DNA from: Planctomycetota bacterium
GTDB lineage: Bacteria; Planctomycetota; Planctomycetia; Pirellulales; Pirellulaceae
Length of the DNA stretch: 44,888 bases
NCBI GenBank assembly: GCA_029259935.1
Contig: JAJDEH010000412.1
Coordinates: 1 to 44,888 of the forward strand
Direction of reading: 5' to 3'
Under the pieces are notes generated by a model that saw only the letters and a list, made by a program, of their open reading frames with translations, had not been told where the DNA came from and searched no databases. This document shows, piece after piece, positions 7,146 through 15,989 of this stretch. A program made the translations under genes and the position numbers. Within the stretch, counting starts at the first letter, position 1, and the number at the start of each line of letters is the position of its first letter.

Positions 7146-9654
7146 ACGCGCGTTCAGTCCAATCCATCGCCACGTGTCCTTCGCGTTTCTTGCCGCCATG
7201 CTGGTGTTGGCAGTCGTGGCGGCCGCTCTTGTCGTCTTGAACATGTCGATGTCAGGCACCTCGGCAGCCCCCCGGACCGCGGATGATGACGGTGTATCGG
7301 TACCAGACTACGACTATTCAGCTTGGCACTCGCTGCCGGTCCAAGACGGTCGCACCAAGCCACTGGAAACGGCATGCACCGAGGCGGTTCGTAAGATTAC
7401 GGGAAAGGCCCGCTTCGAGGAGGTCGATTCGGTTGCCTTGGTACTGGCCTGGAAGTTGTCTCAAGACAAGTCGGCAGTGGCGACGAGCGAGGGCGAATCA
7501 TCCCAAGATGGATTCCCCGATTGGGAGTCATATCCGTTTATTCTTTGCCGCCATCTGGGACTGCGGGCCGCCGTGTTCGCTCATCTGCCGGAAGCCGCCG
7601 CCAAGGCGCGGGCCAAAGGTAAGTTCGTTTCGCCAGCCGAACTGCGTTCCTCACCCGGTTTCGACAAACTGCTTTCGCAAGTTGCCGACCACCGGGCCGC
7701 CGATCCCAGCAAGGCTCATTTTCAAATGTCGGTGGAAGAGCGGAAAGCCGAGCAGGTCATTCGCAGACTGGTGTTGTACGACGCCATCCGTGGGCGGCGA
7801 GTAACACGTCTGCACACCAACGCGCTAGTCGGCCAGCAGTTCGTCACCATTCCCAATTCGGCGGCAGCCGAAAAGGCGCGCCTCGGGCAGGAACCTGGAA
7901 ATCAAAAACCGCTCGATCCGATTCACTTAATCGACCTTGATAAGACCGACGGCAGTGCCTGGTTTTCGATCACCGAGCTGAAAATGCTTCGCGACGATCC
8001 CACGCGGTGGCAAGTCTTTCTCTCAAGACGCATTGCCGAAAATCCGCATCGCTATCTTAGCGCCAAGCATCAGCAGTCGCTGGTCCAGTTTCAAGGCCAA
8101 GTCGAGTCCGGGAAAGGAAAGTCTGCATTGCGCGATCTGGCCGCAAAGCTCTCCGAACGTCGGACGGAAAGAATTCAGGAATTTCAGACCGCACACCGCA
8201 GTGGTGACTTCACGCTGGCCAAGCAGATATTCAATCAGATTGCCAGCCTAGCCGCTCCCGATCGTGTTAAGAAAATACAATTCGACCTGGAACAGGCGAG
8301 CAACGGTCCCGACGAAGCGTTGAATGCTGCATCGCGAGAGATTGATGCCGTACTCCGCGAGTCCATGGATGCGGACCTTGGTCGGCTCGAACAGTCGATT
8401 ACTCTGGCTGAAAGCGAGGGATACCGGCCAGACGATCCCAAGTTTCGCATGCTGCATCTGGACTACTTGGAGACGCGGTTTCCTGACGTCTACGGCGAAG
8501 CGTTGGCCGCCCATCCTTATCCCGATCAGTCGGTAGGCCGCGCGCTGGCTCAATGGGACGAATTGTCGGCAGCCTACCAGTCCGGCAGTGCCGATCAGTT
8601 CGCACGAGCGTCCGGCGAATTTATTGACACGGTCAACAAAACAACCGTCGACGACGACACGGGAACCATTCGCTGGGAGCTGACCTACAACCGCTTGCAG
8701 CCGTTTTTCTGGTCGTGGATCGTAATGGCCTCGGCCCTGTTGTTGCTGCTGATCAGCATGCCGCTTAATTCGCGGTCGATGTACTTGGCCGGCTTGGCAT
8801 GCTACATCTTATCGATCGTCGTGCAGGCTTACGGATTCGCGGCTCGCATCTATATCGCCGGGCGGGCACCCGTGGGCAACATGTACGAAACCGTGATCTG
8901 GGCGGCCCTCATGTCGGCGGTGTTTGCCCTGATGTTGGAGTTGATCTACCGCCGCAAAGTCATTGCCATCGCCGGAGCCATCGTCTCGGCGATGGCGTTG
9001 CTACTCGCCGATCAATTGCCGCTAGCGCTCGACCCGACCATCAGCCAGTTGGCTCCCGTGCTGCGAACCAACTACTGGCTGACATTGCACGTGCTGACCA
9101 TAGTGTCTGGCTACGCGGCTGGAACCTTGGCTTGGGGGCTTGGGAACTTGACCTTGGGACTGTTGGCATTTGGCAAGGGCGACGGCTCGACATTGAAGAT
9201 GCTGTCGCGTTTCACTTATCGGGCCATTCAAATCACGGTTTTGCTGTTGGCCACGGGAACGTTCCTGGGCGGCTGGTGGGCGGCCGAATCGTGGGGGCGG
9301 TTTTGGGGCTGGGACCCCAAGGAAGTCGGGGCGCTGATCGCGCTAGTATGTTACGTTGTTCCGCTTCACGCTCGGTACATCGGTTGGATCAAGGATTTTG
9401 GCCTGGCACTCTCGGCGGTTGTCTGTTTCGCCTCGATCATTCTCTCCTGGTACGTGGTGAACTTCGTTTTCGCGGCCGGCCTGCACAGCTACGGATTCGG
9501 CGGCTCGGGCGGCATGCTGTGGGTTCTGGCGGCAACCCTTTTGAACTTGGAGTGGGTCCTGCTTACTTGTTGGATTTGCTGGCTCAGGCATGCTCCGGAA
9601 TTGAAGGACGAGAGCACTGACGAGCGAACTGTCGTGCCCGAGGTGACTGAATAG
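7138..9654 (+). CDS. ccsA: Cytochrome c biogenesis protein CcsA with large N-terminal domain
   Basis: About 838 aa from GTG 7138; an in-frame ATG at 7081 is the alternative. I prefer the GTG because AAGGA (about 7124-7128) is well spaced and the GTGCTTAG overlap with the resB stop is typical of coupling. Residues about 17-37 are a membrane span. A soluble region of roughly 460 residues follows, starting with LPVQDGRTKPLETA near residue 66, and then eight or so spans from about residue 523. The haem-handling tryptophan-rich motif GGWWAAESWGRFWGWDPKEV is near residue 705. CcsA with ResB forms the system II haem exporter and ligase. Typical CcsA is about 300 aa, so more than half of this protein is lineage-specific extension. 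Confidence 0.87.
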   Translation: MLRRAFSPIHRHVSFAFLAAMLVLAVVAAALVVLNMSMSGTSAAPRTADDDGVSVPDYDYSAWHSLPVQDGRTKPLETACTEAVRKITGKARFEEVDSVALVLAWKLSQDKSAVATSEGESSQDGFPDWESYPFILCRHLGLRAAVFAHLPEAAAKARAKGKFVSPAELRSSPGFDKLLSQVADHRAADPSKAHFQMSVEERKAEQVIRRLVLYDAIRGRRVTRLHTNALVGQQFVTIPNSAAAEKARLGQEPGNQKPLDPIHLIDLDKTDGSAWFSITELKMLRDDPTRWQVFLSRRIAENPHRYLSAKHQQSLVQFQGQVESGKGKSALRDLAAKLSERRTERIQEFQTAHRSGDFTLAKQIFNQIASLAAPDRVKKIQFDLEQASNGPDEALNAASREIDAVLRESMDADLGRLEQSITLAESEGYRPDDPKFRMLHLDYLETRFPDVYGEALAAHPYPDQSVGRALAQWDELSAAYQSGSADQFARASGEFIDTVNKTTVDDDTGTIRWELTYNRLQPFFWSWIVMASALLLLLISMPLNSRSMYLAGLACYILSIVVQAYGFAARIYIAGRAPVGNMYETVIWAALMSAVFALMLELIYRRKVIAIAGAIVSAMALLLADQLPLALDPTISQLAPVLRTNYWLTLHVLTIVSGYAAGTLAWGLGNLTLGLLAFGKGDGSTLKMLSRFTYRAIQITVLLLATGTFLGGWWAAESWGRFWGWDPKEVGALIALVCYVVPLHARYIGWIKDFGLALSAVVCFASIILSWYVVNFVFAAGLHSYGFGGSGGMLWVLAATLLNLEWVLLTCWICWLRHAPELKDESTDERTVVPEVTE

Positions 9655-9934
9655 CTGGACTGAGCAGTTCTGGGCCACCACCTGACAAGCAGTTCATTGC
9701 TCTCAACGAGCATCCCGCGAGGTAGTGGGTTCTTTACTTGACAGAATTCGCCAGCTACGCTGTTAGGTCAGTCCACAACTCCGCGTCAGGCAACCGGCGA
9801 TTCAACCGGGCGGGGTTGTGATTGGCGGGTGGCACGTTTGGTGTCGCAACCAACAGGCGGCGTGTCGCACATCTTGATATTTCTATTTCTGCGGTCCAGC
9901 AAGTTTGGCCCAGGTAAGTGGAAGGAAGATTCGA
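9655..9934 (+). other. Intergenic region between ccsA and amtB
   Basis: No gene seen. It carries the putative amtB promoter listed separately and a perfect half of a sigma-54 consensus, TGGCACG at 9830-9836, without a GC at the right distance. I see no convincing terminator for the ccsA transcript. Confidence 0.5.
9738..9766 (+). promoter_or_regulatory. Putative sigma-70 promoter of amtB
   Basis: The -35 element TTGACA (9738-9743) is a perfect consensus. It is followed by exactly 17 bases and a weak -10 TGTTAG (9761-9766). It would give an mRNA leader of about 160 bases before amtB. The poor -10 may mean an activator is needed; that is inference. Confidence 0.4.
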
Positions 9935-11422
9935 ATGAAGTTACCACAACTTCTAAAGGTAGGCGTCTGCGCGGTGGTGCTGCTGTCGTGCTGCACGACC
10001 GCTTGGTCCGATGACGACGCGGAAAGCAGTTCCAGCAGCAGCGATAAAATGACCGAGCTGGAACAGAAGGTCGACAAGATCAAGTCGACCGCAGATGAAG
10101 CCCTGAAAAAAGGCAACGAGGGCGCGCTGGCCGGCCACAATGCCTGGATGCTGACGTGCTGTGCGCTGGTGCTGTTCATGACCGCTCCTGGATTGGCTTT
10201 CTTCTACAGCGGCTTAGTTCGCAAGAAGAATGTGCTCGGAGTCATGATGCAGTGCATTTTTCTGATGGGTTTGATGACCCTAGTTTGGGCCCTGTGGGGA
10301 TACTCCTTCGCTTTCGGGGGAGAGAACCCGTACATTGGCAATGGCGATTATCTATTCATGCAAGGAGTGAGCCGAACGTGGGATGAAAAGGGCGGGGAAG
10401 ACGGTAAGGGAGGTCCCAACGAACCAATGGCGGTGGCCGGTGGCGTCGCCATTCCCAGGCTGACGCATATGTTGTTTCAAGGCATGTTTTTCATCATTAC
10501 CCCAGCCTTGATCTGCGGTGCATTCGCTGAACGCATGAAGTTCAGCACAATGGTGGTGTTTTCCGTTGTCTGGGGGACGATCGTTTACTGCCCACTGTGC
10601 CATTGGGTATGGGGAGGTGGTATCTTAGCCTATGGTGCCGACGGGTGGGCCGGCGGCGCACTGGATTTCGCGGGCGGCACCGTTGTGCACATTAGCTCGG
10701 GAGTATCCGCATTGGTTTGTGCCCTGTTGATCGGCAAACGACTGGGATTCGGCACGGAAGATATGCGGCCTCACAACCTCACCTATACCGCGATGGGCGC
10801 TGCAATGCTATGGGTGGGCTGGTTTGGTTTTAACGCCGGCAGCGAACTGGCGTCAGACCATTTGGCGTCGAGTGCGTTTGCGGTAACGCACTTTTCCGCG
10901 GCTGCGGGCGCGGTTTCTTGGGCCACGCTTGAGTGGTTTCTCCGCGGCAAGCCGTCCATTCTGGGAGCTGCTTCCGGCGCGGTCGCCGGGCTGGTCTGCA
11001 TCACACCAGCGGCCGGGTTCGTCAACCCGATGCCGGCAATCGCGATGGGCCTATTGGCTGGTGGCGTATGCTACTTTGCTTGTACGACGATCAAGTCCAG
11101 CTTTGGCTATGACGATTCGCTGGATGCCTTCGGCGTGCATGGAGTGGGCGGAACTCTCGGCGCTATTTTGACGGGTGTCTTTGCGACGCGTGCTTGCTGG
11201 GATATCACCGAAGAAGGCAAAACACTCGGCATCATCGAAGGCAACTACCAGACCATCGTCGGCCAGATTGTCGCCGTTCTTGTCACGTGGGTCTTTGCCG
11301 GCGTCATGACGTTTATCATTTTGAAGATTTTGGACGTCACCATGGGTCTCCGCGTCAGCCAAGAAGAGGAACAACAAGGACTGGATCTCACGCAACATGG
11401 CGAAGAAGGCTACATCTTTTGA
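9935..11422 (+). CDS. amtB: Ammonium transporter
   Basis: Product of 495 aa with an N-terminal signal peptide (about residues 1-26), a short acidic/Ser-rich periplasmic linker and then eleven hydrophobic spans. Amt/MEP signatures include FYSGLVRKKN, GAFAERMKFS, DFAGGTVVHISSG (pore His) and DAFGVHGVGGTLGAI (second pore His). It conducts ammonium/ammonia into the cytoplasm. The ATG at 9935 is preferred over the in-frame TTG at 9905 because GGAAGGAAG ends about seven bases before the ATG and the protein then begins with a proper signal peptide. The PII gene follows 199 bases downstream, the usual partner whose T-loop plugs the pore when nitrogen is plentiful. The order amtB then glnB is the reverse of the common glnK-amtB order. 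Confidence 0.94.
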   Translation: MKLPQLLKVGVCAVVLLSCCTTAWSDDDAESSSSSSDKMTELEQKVDKIKSTADEALKKGNEGALAGHNAWMLTCCALVLFMTAPGLAFFYSGLVRKKNVLGVMMQCIFLMGLMTLVWALWGYSFAFGGENPYIGNGDYLFMQGVSRTWDEKGGEDGKGGPNEPMAVAGGVAIPRLTHMLFQGMFFIITPALICGAFAERMKFSTMVVFSVVWGTIVYCPLCHWVWGGGILAYGADGWAGGALDFAGGTVVHISSGVSALVCALLIGKRLGFGTEDMRPHNLTYTAMGAAMLWVGWFGFNAGSELASDHLASSAFAVTHFSAAAGAVSWATLEWFLRGKPSILGAASGAVAGLVCITPAAGFVNPMPAIAMGLLAGGVCYFACTTIKSSFGYDDSLDAFGVHGVGGTLGAILTGVFATRACWDITEEGKTLGIIEGNYQTIVGQIVAVLVTWVFAGVMTFIILKILDVTMGLRVSQEEEQQGLDLTQHGEEGYIF

Positions 11423-11511
11423 TAGGAGCGACCGGATCCAACCAATGAGCCAAACGGTGGCGCACCGTGAAATTAGGCGGCGCGCGGCATGGCTCAAATT
11501 GCCTAAACAAT

Positions 11512-11540
11512 TGGTCATTCCGACCGGAATGGTCTAAAAT
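11512..11540 (+). promoter_or_regulatory. Putative glnB promoter with operator-like palindrome in the spacer
   Basis: The -35-like TGGTCA (11512-11517, 4 of 6) and the -10-like TAAAAT (11535-11540, 5 of 6) are separated by 17 bases. Almost filling the spacer is the inverted repeat CATTCC-GACC-GGAATG (11516-11531). A protein bound there would block RNA polymerase, so repression is a plausible reading. This is inference from pattern only. Confidence 0.4.
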
Positions 11541-11543
11541 TAA

Positions 11544-11960
<417 letters not shown>

Positions 11961-12024
11961 AGAAGTGCCGGAAGCACCGGCCCAAGTCCGGCGAACTCTG
12001 CTTTGGCAAGTTAGAGATCTGAAC

Positions 12025-12060
12025 TCCCGGTTCCAGTCTTCACTGGGCCGGGATTTTTTT
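12025..12060 (+). terminator. Rho-independent terminator after glnB
   Basis: The stem pairs TCCCGG (12025-12030) plus CCAGT (12033-12037) with ACTGG plus CCGGGA (about 12042-12053), with a small internal bulge and the loop CTTC. Seven T follow at 12054-12060. It lies 65 bases beyond the glnB stop and just before the convergent DUF1501 gene. Confidence 0.85.
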
Positions 12061-12073
12061 GCGCTCGTCGTGC

Positions 12074-13480
12074 CTACAACACCGCGCCGATCGGCTCGCC
12101 TTTGCTGAGTACCATGGGACGACCGACCTGATCGTGGATTTCGGTCAGCGGCCGATAACCGAGACAGTGAAACATGGTCGCGGTCAAGTCTTGGGGTTCC
12201 ACCCGGCCTTCCATCGGATAACCTCCCTGGCGATCCGATGCCCCGTGTACCCGGCCGCCTTGAATCCCGCCGCCCGCCAGTGAGACGGAATAGACATGCC
12301 CCCAATGATCGCGGCCGCCGCGCTTGTTGATTTTTGGAGTGCGGCCGAACTCGCCCATCACCACGACCAGCGTTTCGTCCAACATCCCGCGCTGCCCCAG
12401 GTCTTCCAGCAGCGCCGAATAAGCCAGATCCATCTGCGGCATGAGATCCTTCTTCAGACGCTGGCTGTTGCGGGCATGCGTGTCCCAAGCCGGCGCGCTC
12501 GAGTCGTCGTGTTCCCAGCGTGTCCAATTGACCTGCACCATCGAGACGCCTGCCTCGATCAAACGACGCGCCAACAGCACGCTTTGTCCAAAACGATTGC
12601 GCCCGTAGCGGTCTCGGCTGGCATCGGGTTCCTGATCGACGGCAAACGCTTGGCTGGCCTTGGGTGATCGCAGCACGTCAAAAGCTCGTTGCCGTAGCCC
12701 CTTCCAACGGTCGACCGATCCACTGCGATCGATGTTCACCATGTGAGCGTTCAATTGCTCAAGCAACGAGCCCCGGCGTCGCAATCGCAAGGCCGGAATA
12801 TCATCCGGCAGAGTGATATCGGAAACCTTGAAGTCCGGCTTGTGCGGATGACAATCGAGCAACCACGGATCGGCCGCCGGGCCAAGCCGCCCTGCATCTT
12901 GACCGGGCCAAACGATGCGGCCTGTATTCCAAATCTCTTCCGGCAGCCGCATCGCCGCCGGCAAGTTCGCCTGATCGCCTTTCAAGTGCCGCACCATCGC
13001 CGCCAGACAAGGTATGTCGTTAGGTGGGCCGCCCAGCCCGTTTTCCTTGTTCTTTGGCGCGTGCGGATATCCGGTCAGCATCCAATAGCCGCTGGAGGTG
13101 TGCGCGTTATCGTCCGTCGCCATCGCCCGCAGCACGGCGATCTTGTCGGTCATCTTGGCAAGGTGCGGCATCAGCTCGCCAACTTGTAGTCCCGTTGTCG
13201 CCGATGCGATCGGCTTGAAGTCGCCCCGCACCTCGGCCGGAGCACCAGGTTTGGGATCCCAGGTCTCGTGCTGCGGCGGACCACCCAGTAGAAAGAGTGC
13301 GATGCACGACTTCGCTCGGCCGAACGACGACTGCAAATCCATGGGGACCTCTTCAAGAGCCCGCGCCCGTCCAATGCTTGACAGACCGGCACCCATCGCT
13401 CCAAGACCGCCGACGCGCAGCCATTCGCGCCGCGTTAGCCCGTCGCAAAGTTTCGTTCTTCCCCGCAGGATCGAAAGCAT
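12074..13480 (-). CDS. DUF1501 family exported protein
   Basis: Product of 468 aa from the ATG at 13478-13480 (reverse strand), which has GAGGA just upstream. The N-terminus contains the twin-arginine signal LTRREWLRVGGLGAMGAGL, so it is probably exported folded. The body shows the alkaline-phosphatase/sulfatase-like DUF1501 features common in planctomycetes: FLLGGPPQHETWDPKP, DDNAHTSSGYWMLTG, and late GEFGRTPKINKRGGRDHWG plus GGGIQGGRVHGASD. The biochemical role is unknown. In planctomycetes this family is very often encoded next to a DUF1549/DUF1553 protein, but here it stands alone between convergent glnB and a small membrane gene. An in-frame upstream ATG at 13519 is possible but would put 13 extra residues before the Tat signal. 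Confidence 0.88.
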   Translation of the reverse strand: MLSILRGRTKLCDGLTRREWLRVGGLGAMGAGLSSIGRARALEEVPMDLQSSFGRAKSCIALFLLGGPPQHETWDPKPGAPAEVRGDFKPIASATTGLQVGELMPHLAKMTDKIAVLRAMATDDNAHTSSGYWMLTGYPHAPKNKENGLGGPPNDIPCLAAMVRHLKGDQANLPAAMRLPEEIWNTGRIVWPGQDAGRLGPAADPWLLDCHPHKPDFKVSDITLPDDIPALRLRRRGSLLEQLNAHMVNIDRSGSVDRWKGLRQRAFDVLRSPKASQAFAVDQEPDASRDRYGRNRFGQSVLLARRLIEAGVSMVQVNWTRWEHDDSSAPAWDTHARNSQRLKKDLMPQMDLAYSALLEDLGQRGMLDETLVVVMGEFGRTPKINKRGGRDHWGHVYSVSLAGGGIQGGRVHGASDRQGGYPMEGRVEPQDLTATMFHCLGYRPLTEIHDQVGRPMVLSKGEPIGAVL

Positions 13481-13710
13481 GTTTTCCTCGTACTCGATTC
13501 GATGCAAACAGCCGAACAAGCATTATGTGATATAAAATAGACGAACAAGCCCAGAATGTAAAAACTAGCTGAGAAGAACAGTGCCCTAATTTTGGTCAAC
13601 ACAGAACCGTTTCACGCGTTTCCGTTAAAATTGCACGATGCCCGACTCCCAATTCAGGCCAAAAACGCTTCTGGCAGTTTGGCCTTATTTCCATATCGCT
13701 GGCCACCACG

Positions 13711-13953
13711 ATGCTCTGCGGCGTTTTGGCTTTCGTGCACTACACCGGCGAGGCGGGCGTGGCGTTGATCGTGGTGTTCTCCGTGGCCTTTTTGCCGACG
13801 ATCGCCCTGCTGGCAATCCCTCTCGTTTGTGACATCAAGAAGGTCAGGTTATCCCCGCGAAACAAGCTGATCGTGGATTTGCTGTTGCCTATTTCACTGC
13901 TTTGGCAAGTTGTTATGGTCATCATCGGCAGCGTCGTCGGGATTCCCTATTGA
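13711..13953 (+). CDS. Small two-span membrane protein, probably frameshifted at its 5' end
   Basis: From ATG 13711 the product is 80 aa with two hydrophobic segments, ALIVVFSVAFLPTIALLAIP and LLLPISLLWQVVMVIIGSVV, joined by a basic loop. I do not recognise the family. The reading frame continues open upstream of 13711 and translates QKRFWQFGLISISLATTML, a third hydrophobic segment of the kind that opens many planctomycete membrane proteins, but without a start codon. In the neighbouring frame, ATG 13638 reads MPDSQFRPK and runs into the A5 run at 13661-13665. With four A instead of five the two join into one 104-aa protein. Either this is a sequencing error or true frameshift, or the shorter 80-aa form is what is made. 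No clear ribosome binding site precedes either ATG. Confidence 0.55.
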   Translation: MLCGVLAFVHYTGEAGVALIVVFSVAFLPTIALLAIPLVCDIKKVRLSPRNKLIVDLLLPISLLWQVVMVIIGSVVGIPY

Positions 13954-13998
13954 TCACTCACACACACTGCCCTGCCAAACACCAAGGATCCCGCATAC

Positions 13999-14832
13999 AT
14001 GCCCATAACCCGACCCCACGGCGAAGTGCGTTACGACAACTCGGGCCGCGTTGTGATGGTCACTGGTGGTTGCAGCGGCATTGGACTGGCAATTTGCCAG
14101 GCGTTTGCCGATTCGAAGGCCGCTGGAGTGGTCGCCCTGGACATCGACGAGCAAGCCGCGCAGAACTTGCCGGCGGGCATCGAGTTTCGGTCCTGCGACA
14201 CCTCTAACGAAGACGCCTGCCGCGACGCTGTCCAGTGGACCATCGAACGGTTTGGCGGATTGGATGTCGTGGTCAACAACGCCGCGATTCAACCTGCGGA
14301 ATCGTACCGTCCGCTCGACGAATTGCCAGCCGATGTTTGGAATCGATTGGTAGCCATCAATCTTACTGGCTACACCTTCATGGCCAAGTATGCGTTGGCC
14401 CAGATGAAACGACAGCAAAGCGGCGTGGTGGTCAACATCGCCAGCGCCCAGGGACATCGCACGGCCAGAGCGGTTGGCGCGTACGGACCAATCAAAGCGG
14501 GCAACATCATGCAAGCTCGCCAATGGGGGATTGAATACGCTCGTGATGGGATACGCGTCGTTTCGGTTTCGCCAGGCGCGATCGACACGCCTCTGATCCG
14601 CGCCAGCCTCGAAGAACAAGGTGGCGGAGCGGCGATTGCGAACCGGCATCCCCTCGGTAGGATCGGCCAACCGAAAGAAATTGCTAGCGCCGTCTTGTGG
14701 CTCACCAGCAACGACGCGTCGTTCATCACGGCCACGGATCTTGAAATCGACGGCGGACTCGGCGCGTTCGCGGCATTTGCCGACCCCTACCCGTCGCCCC
14801 GTGACGAACAAGACCGAACGAACGAGAGGTAA
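13999..14832 (+). CDS. Short-chain dehydrogenase/reductase
   Basis: Product of 277 aa, the usual SDR size. The N-terminal nucleotide-binding motif TGGCSGIG is at about residues 22-29. An acidic residue in VVALDIDE at the end of the second strand suggests NAD(H) preference. NNAA lies near residue 93, the active-site Tyr-Lys pair is in YGPIK, the catalytic Ser is in NIASAQG, and SPGAIDTPL plus the C-terminal DLEIDGGLGAF are classical. The substrate cannot be named from sequence. A 20-residue charged tail follows the usual C-terminus. It stands alone between the small membrane gene (45 bases upstream) and a convergent hypothetical gene. Confidence 0.88.
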   Translation: MPITRPHGEVRYDNSGRVVMVTGGCSGIGLAICQAFADSKAAGVVALDIDEQAAQNLPAGIEFRSCDTSNEDACRDAVQWTIERFGGLDVVVNNAAIQPAESYRPLDELPADVWNRLVAINLTGYTFMAKYALAQMKRQQSGVVVNIASAQGHRTARAVGAYGPIKAGNIMQARQWGIEYARDGIRVVSVSPGAIDTPLIRASLEEQGGGAAIANRHPLGRIGQPKEIASAVLWLTSNDASFITATDLEIDGGLGAFAAFADPYPSPRDEQDRTNER

Positions 14833-14877
14833 CCCTCTGAAGACGTGGAAAGATCTTCGAAATCGCGGTGGCGCTCG

Positions 14878-15612
14878 TCAAGGAAACAAATAGACGCCTC
14901 CCACGACGGTCGCGGCTTGATAGATGGCACCGCGCCAACTCCACGGGAGATGTTCCCGCACGGACGGGGCGAAGTTGCCGGGTCGCTCATACCCCAGCGT
15001 ATAGATGATTCGATTGGGCGGGTCGACTCCCAAGCGATAAGGTAACGTGGCCACTCGCCCGAAAAAACGCACCCCCGAAACGACCGGCTGCAGAATGGGT
15101 GAGTATCCCAACCCATAACGTTCCAGGGCAACCTCTTCAAAATAGAGCGGATAGCGAACCAAGCCGCTCGCTTGCCAGTGGAAATAGCGCGAGGAGGAAC
15201 TGCGGGGCAAGTGCGTGATGTCGTGGGGGCGAGATCGGCTGGGATGATGCTGTTCGTAGCAACTTGGTGGTAAGTACTCTGGGCCCGGACCGATCTTCAT
15301 CTCAATTTGCGAAAGCGGCTTCATTACGATGGCAAGATCTTCCGGGGAAGCACAGTCGCGTGGCTGGGTATTCGCATCGGCTGGTAGCTCTTGTGATTGA
15401 AAGCTGATGGATGACCCCCAGCGATGGGGCAAGGTTGTAACATTACGAGTGCCGCGAGCATCAAATAATGGAATCTCTTGACTCACGGCGGAGCGAGTCA
15501 TCGTGAACAGCAGAGCAGCACACAACGACACTCTGACGATTGCCAGCCAGCAACGTAATGAAACCATGACAGCCAGTACTCGCATCAAATGAGTTGATTG
15601 ACAGCGGGGCAT
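14878..15612 (-). CDS. Exported hypothetical protein
   Basis: Up to 244 aa. The N-terminus (from M1, M10 or M16) has a basic stretch and hydrophobic core ending near RSAVSQE, consistent with a signal peptide and secretion. The C-terminal half carries the series GLVRYPLYFEEVALERYG, then PVVSGVRFFGRVATLPYRL and YTLGYERPGNFAPSVREHLP. I recall that pattern from conserved planctomycete hypothetical proteins of unknown role. It is rich in Pro, Tyr and Arg and has no recognisable catalytic motif. It is divergent from the TolC-like gene (377-base shared upstream region) and convergent with the SDR gene. The start is uncertain because no clear ribosome binding site is seen. Confidence 0.7.
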   Translation of the reverse strand: MPRCQSTHLMRVLAVMVSLRCWLAIVRVSLCAALLFTMTRSAVSQEIPLFDARGTRNVTTLPHRWGSSISFQSQELPADANTQPRDCASPEDLAIVMKPLSQIEMKIGPGPEYLPPSCYEQHHPSRSRPHDITHLPRSSSSRYFHWQASGLVRYPLYFEEVALERYGLGYSPILQPVVSGVRFFGRVATLPYRLGVDPPNRIIYTLGYERPGNFAPSVREHLPWSWRGAIYQAATVVGGVYLFP

Positions 15613-15989
15613 CTGGTATCAGCGTGTACAAGACGAGAGTTTCAAAATAGGTTGTCTCGCAGATTCCGCCGAACTCTGGGCACCTATTCAGTCTCGGCAG
15701 GCGCATCCAAGACAATCAATAAAATGTCTTGTGCGGGTTATAGGGCCTGTCAATTCCCCAAGTTCCGCCGCGCAGCGCGTGGGATCTCTGAAATCACCGC
15801 CATTTCCGCGAACCTGGGAAGAATGGGGTCAATAAATCGACCAGGGATCTTTTTACGAAAATGCGGATTGTACTGATTCTGACGACTATTTGGGTCGATA
15901 ATCCTTCCGATGGTGCAGAAGCGATTGTAGTGCGCGGACCGTCCAGTCACGGCGTTCTCTGCTGACTTGCGAGTGCAAGGAACCTCTAA
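15613..15989. other. Divergent intergenic region before the TolC-like gene
   Basis: No confident gene. AAGGA at 15977-15981 is the ribosome binding site of the TolC-like gene. GATAAT at 15897-15902 is a fair -10, but the matching -35 is poor. The segment around 15760-15830 is open on both strands and could be part of a dispersed repeat. Confidence 0.4.

Noticed and set aside
9830..9853. Sigma-54 promoter before amtB
   Set aside because: TGGCACG is a perfect -24 half, but no TTGC-type -12 element follows at the required distance; the next GC is too far.
11485..11505. Sigma-54-like TGGCTC...TTGCC before glnB
   Set aside because: The GG-to-GC spacing is two bases short of the required 12, so sigma-54 would not recognise it.
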